From Mucilaginibacter_A sp964251965 (GTDB lineage: Bacteria > Bacteroidota > Bacteroidia > Sphingobacteriales > Sphingobacteriaceae), in assembly GCA_964251965.1 (NCBI GenBank), contig CAXULQ010000008.1, forward strand, positions 62,001 to 126,000: a stretch of 64,000 nucleotides of DNA, in the 5' to 3' direction. Numbering within the stretch: position 1 is the first letter of the stretch; the number at the start of each line of letters is the position of its first letter. Shown here piece after piece: positions 63,155 to 64,000 of this stretch. Below the pieces are notes generated by a model, which made no database searches, had not been told where the DNA came from, and saw only the letters and a list, made by a program, of their open reading frames with translations. Position numbers and translations under genes: made by a program.

Positions 63155-64000
63155 ATGGAAATTCAGAAAAAAGGGGCAATCTCGTACGAAGAGTTTATGG
63201 AAGAACATTATCTTCCGGGCATACCGCTGGTTTTCAAAAAAGCTTCCAGCATTTGGAAAGCCAACGGATTGTTTAGTCCGGATTGGTTCCGAAAAAATTA
63301 CGGCGACCGCAAAACGGAGGTAAAAGGCAAAGAATACACCATGCAGGAAGTGATGGATTTGGTGGAAAACAGCACAGCCGAAAACCCGGCACCATATCCC
63401 TGCAAATACGATATTGTAGAGCAACTGCCAGAAATTCTTCCGCTAATCAGTCCGATTGGGATGAATTATGCCAAGCCCAACTGGTTCGACCATAAATTAT
63501 TCAACATTGGCCATTGGGGAAATGCTATTGAACTTTTCATCGGCGGCCCGGGAGGAAAATTCCCATACTTACATTTGGATTTTTACCATTTAAATGCCTG
63601 GATTACACAATTATATGGAGATAAACAGTTCACCGTTTTTCCGCGCGGGCAGGACGAATTGTTATATCCTGATCCCAAAAACCAGTGGCGGTCAGAACTA
63701 AATATTTTCGAGCCCGATTACCAAAAATACCCCAAATTTGCAGAAGCAACGCCCATTACCTTTACCGTTAGTGCCGGCGAAACGTTGTTTATCCCTTTCG
63801 GTTTGTGGCATACGGCACACTCGTTAACACCAACTATTTCTGTGGCTTTTGATCAGCTCAACAGTAAAAACTACCCCGAATTTTTAAAAGATGTGTGGAC
63901 GTTTAAAAAGCAGGACAGCACTTTAAAAGCGGTTGCCATGTACAGTTATGCCGTTGTTGCCGGTTTGGGCTGTAAAGTAAGTGACTCGATGGCGAGAAAA
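63155..64000 (+). CDS. Cupin-like (JmjC) protein, truncated by right edge
   Basis: 282 codons are open to the last base with no stop. ATG 63155 starts MEIQKKGAISYEEFMEEHY. The metal-binding motif is YLHLDFYHLNAWITQLYG, with TLFIPFGLWHTAHSL further on giving the second His. FIGGPGGKFPYLHLD resembles FIH-like hydroxylases. It is a second member of the cupin-8 family in this window (the first is at 33012). The full length is not visible. Confidence 0.85.
   Translation, partial: MEIQKKGAISYEEFMEEHYLPGIPLVFKKASSIWKANGLFSPDWFRKNYGDRKTEVKGKEYTMQEVMDLVENSTAENPAPYPCKYDIVEQLPEILPLISPIGMNYAKPNWFDHKLFNIGHWGNAIELFIGGPGGKFPYLHLDFYHLNAWITQLYGDKQFTVFPRGQDELLYPDPKNQWRSELNIFEPDYQKYPKFAEATPITFTVSAGETLFIPFGLWHTAHSLTPTISVAFDQLNSKNYPEFLKDVWTFKKQDSTLKAVAMYSYAVVAGLGCKVSDSMARK

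Overview
The window reads as chromosome from a Bacteroidota bacterium, most likely Sphingobacteriaceae (Pedobacter or Mucilaginibacter type). The evidence is gene content: gliding/type IX secretion genes (gldJ, porV, gldK-L-M-N, a porW/sprE homologue, gldB), an F0F1-ATPase operon that ends at atpG without atpD/atpC, DUF4271 next to hemD, DUF4159 behind rsmE, and several TAnnTTTG-type promoter boxes. It is AT-rich, gene-dense and mostly housekeeping. I see no tRNA or rRNA gene, no complete insertion sequence, no prophage and no CRISPR array.

Layout. 0-6 kb: end of an unknown gene, rsmE, DUF4159 protein, gldJ, porV, ispF, a membrane protein. 6-9.6 kb: a three-part GH18-like/NodB/GT2 polysaccharide protein and a 53-residue Cys-rich membrane protein. 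9.7-15.6 kb: a ligase cluster (ATP-grasp, class I glutamine amidotransferase, YbdK-type carboxylate-amine ligase, second ATP-grasp, esterase) with a second esterase diverging from it; this is the best candidate for an uncharacterised pathway. 15.6-16.3 kb: DUF2281/PIN toxin-antitoxin pair. 16.4-25.5 kb: typA, UbiA-like protein, metallophosphoesterase, MoxR-type ATPase with vWA partner, PfkB kinase, NTF2-like protein, endonuclease III. 25.7-33 kb: murF, higBA, zinc metallopeptidase, apaG, dusB, then a tightly packed CPBP protease-DUF2007-cdsA-psd operon. 33-38.6 kb: JmjC/cupin-like protein, fasciclin protein, hemW, gluconokinase, DUF4271 protein. 38.6-44.4 kb: hemD, then gldKLMN. 44.4-51.4 kb: uvrC, PBP1A and porW/sprE. 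51.4-57.3 kb: ATP synthase operon (atpZ-like, membrane protein, B, E, F, H, A, G). 57.6-64 kb: small membrane protein, gldB, nadE, a broken GNAT-like gene with a small partner, an SDR/DUF2867 protein, and a second cupin-like gene cut by the right edge.

The most striking unannotated signal is a short dispersed motif. The 11-mer TAAAAGAAGYA (or complement) occurs about 38 times by my reading, in both orientations, 20 times between genes and 18 times inside unrelated genes. A sister 11-mer, TAAAAACAGYA, occurs about nine times. Two intergenic loci join the two as arms of one 28-bp imperfect palindrome with a YCGGYA-like centre, and one 24-bp stretch is identical in two unrelated genes on opposite coding strands. 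Density, lack of orientation bias and tolerance inside coding regions resemble DNA-uptake or other genome-wide recognition sequences, but the function is unknown.

How the genes work together: the T9SS loci supply the gliding/secretion motor (GldL/M), the outer-membrane ring (GldK/N), the shuttle barrel (PorV) and accessory lipoproteins (GldJ, GldB, PorW). The porU sortase and gldC, often found beside these genes, are not in the window. Most other genes are single housekeeping units separated by short intergenic regions that hold terminators and the dispersed motif.
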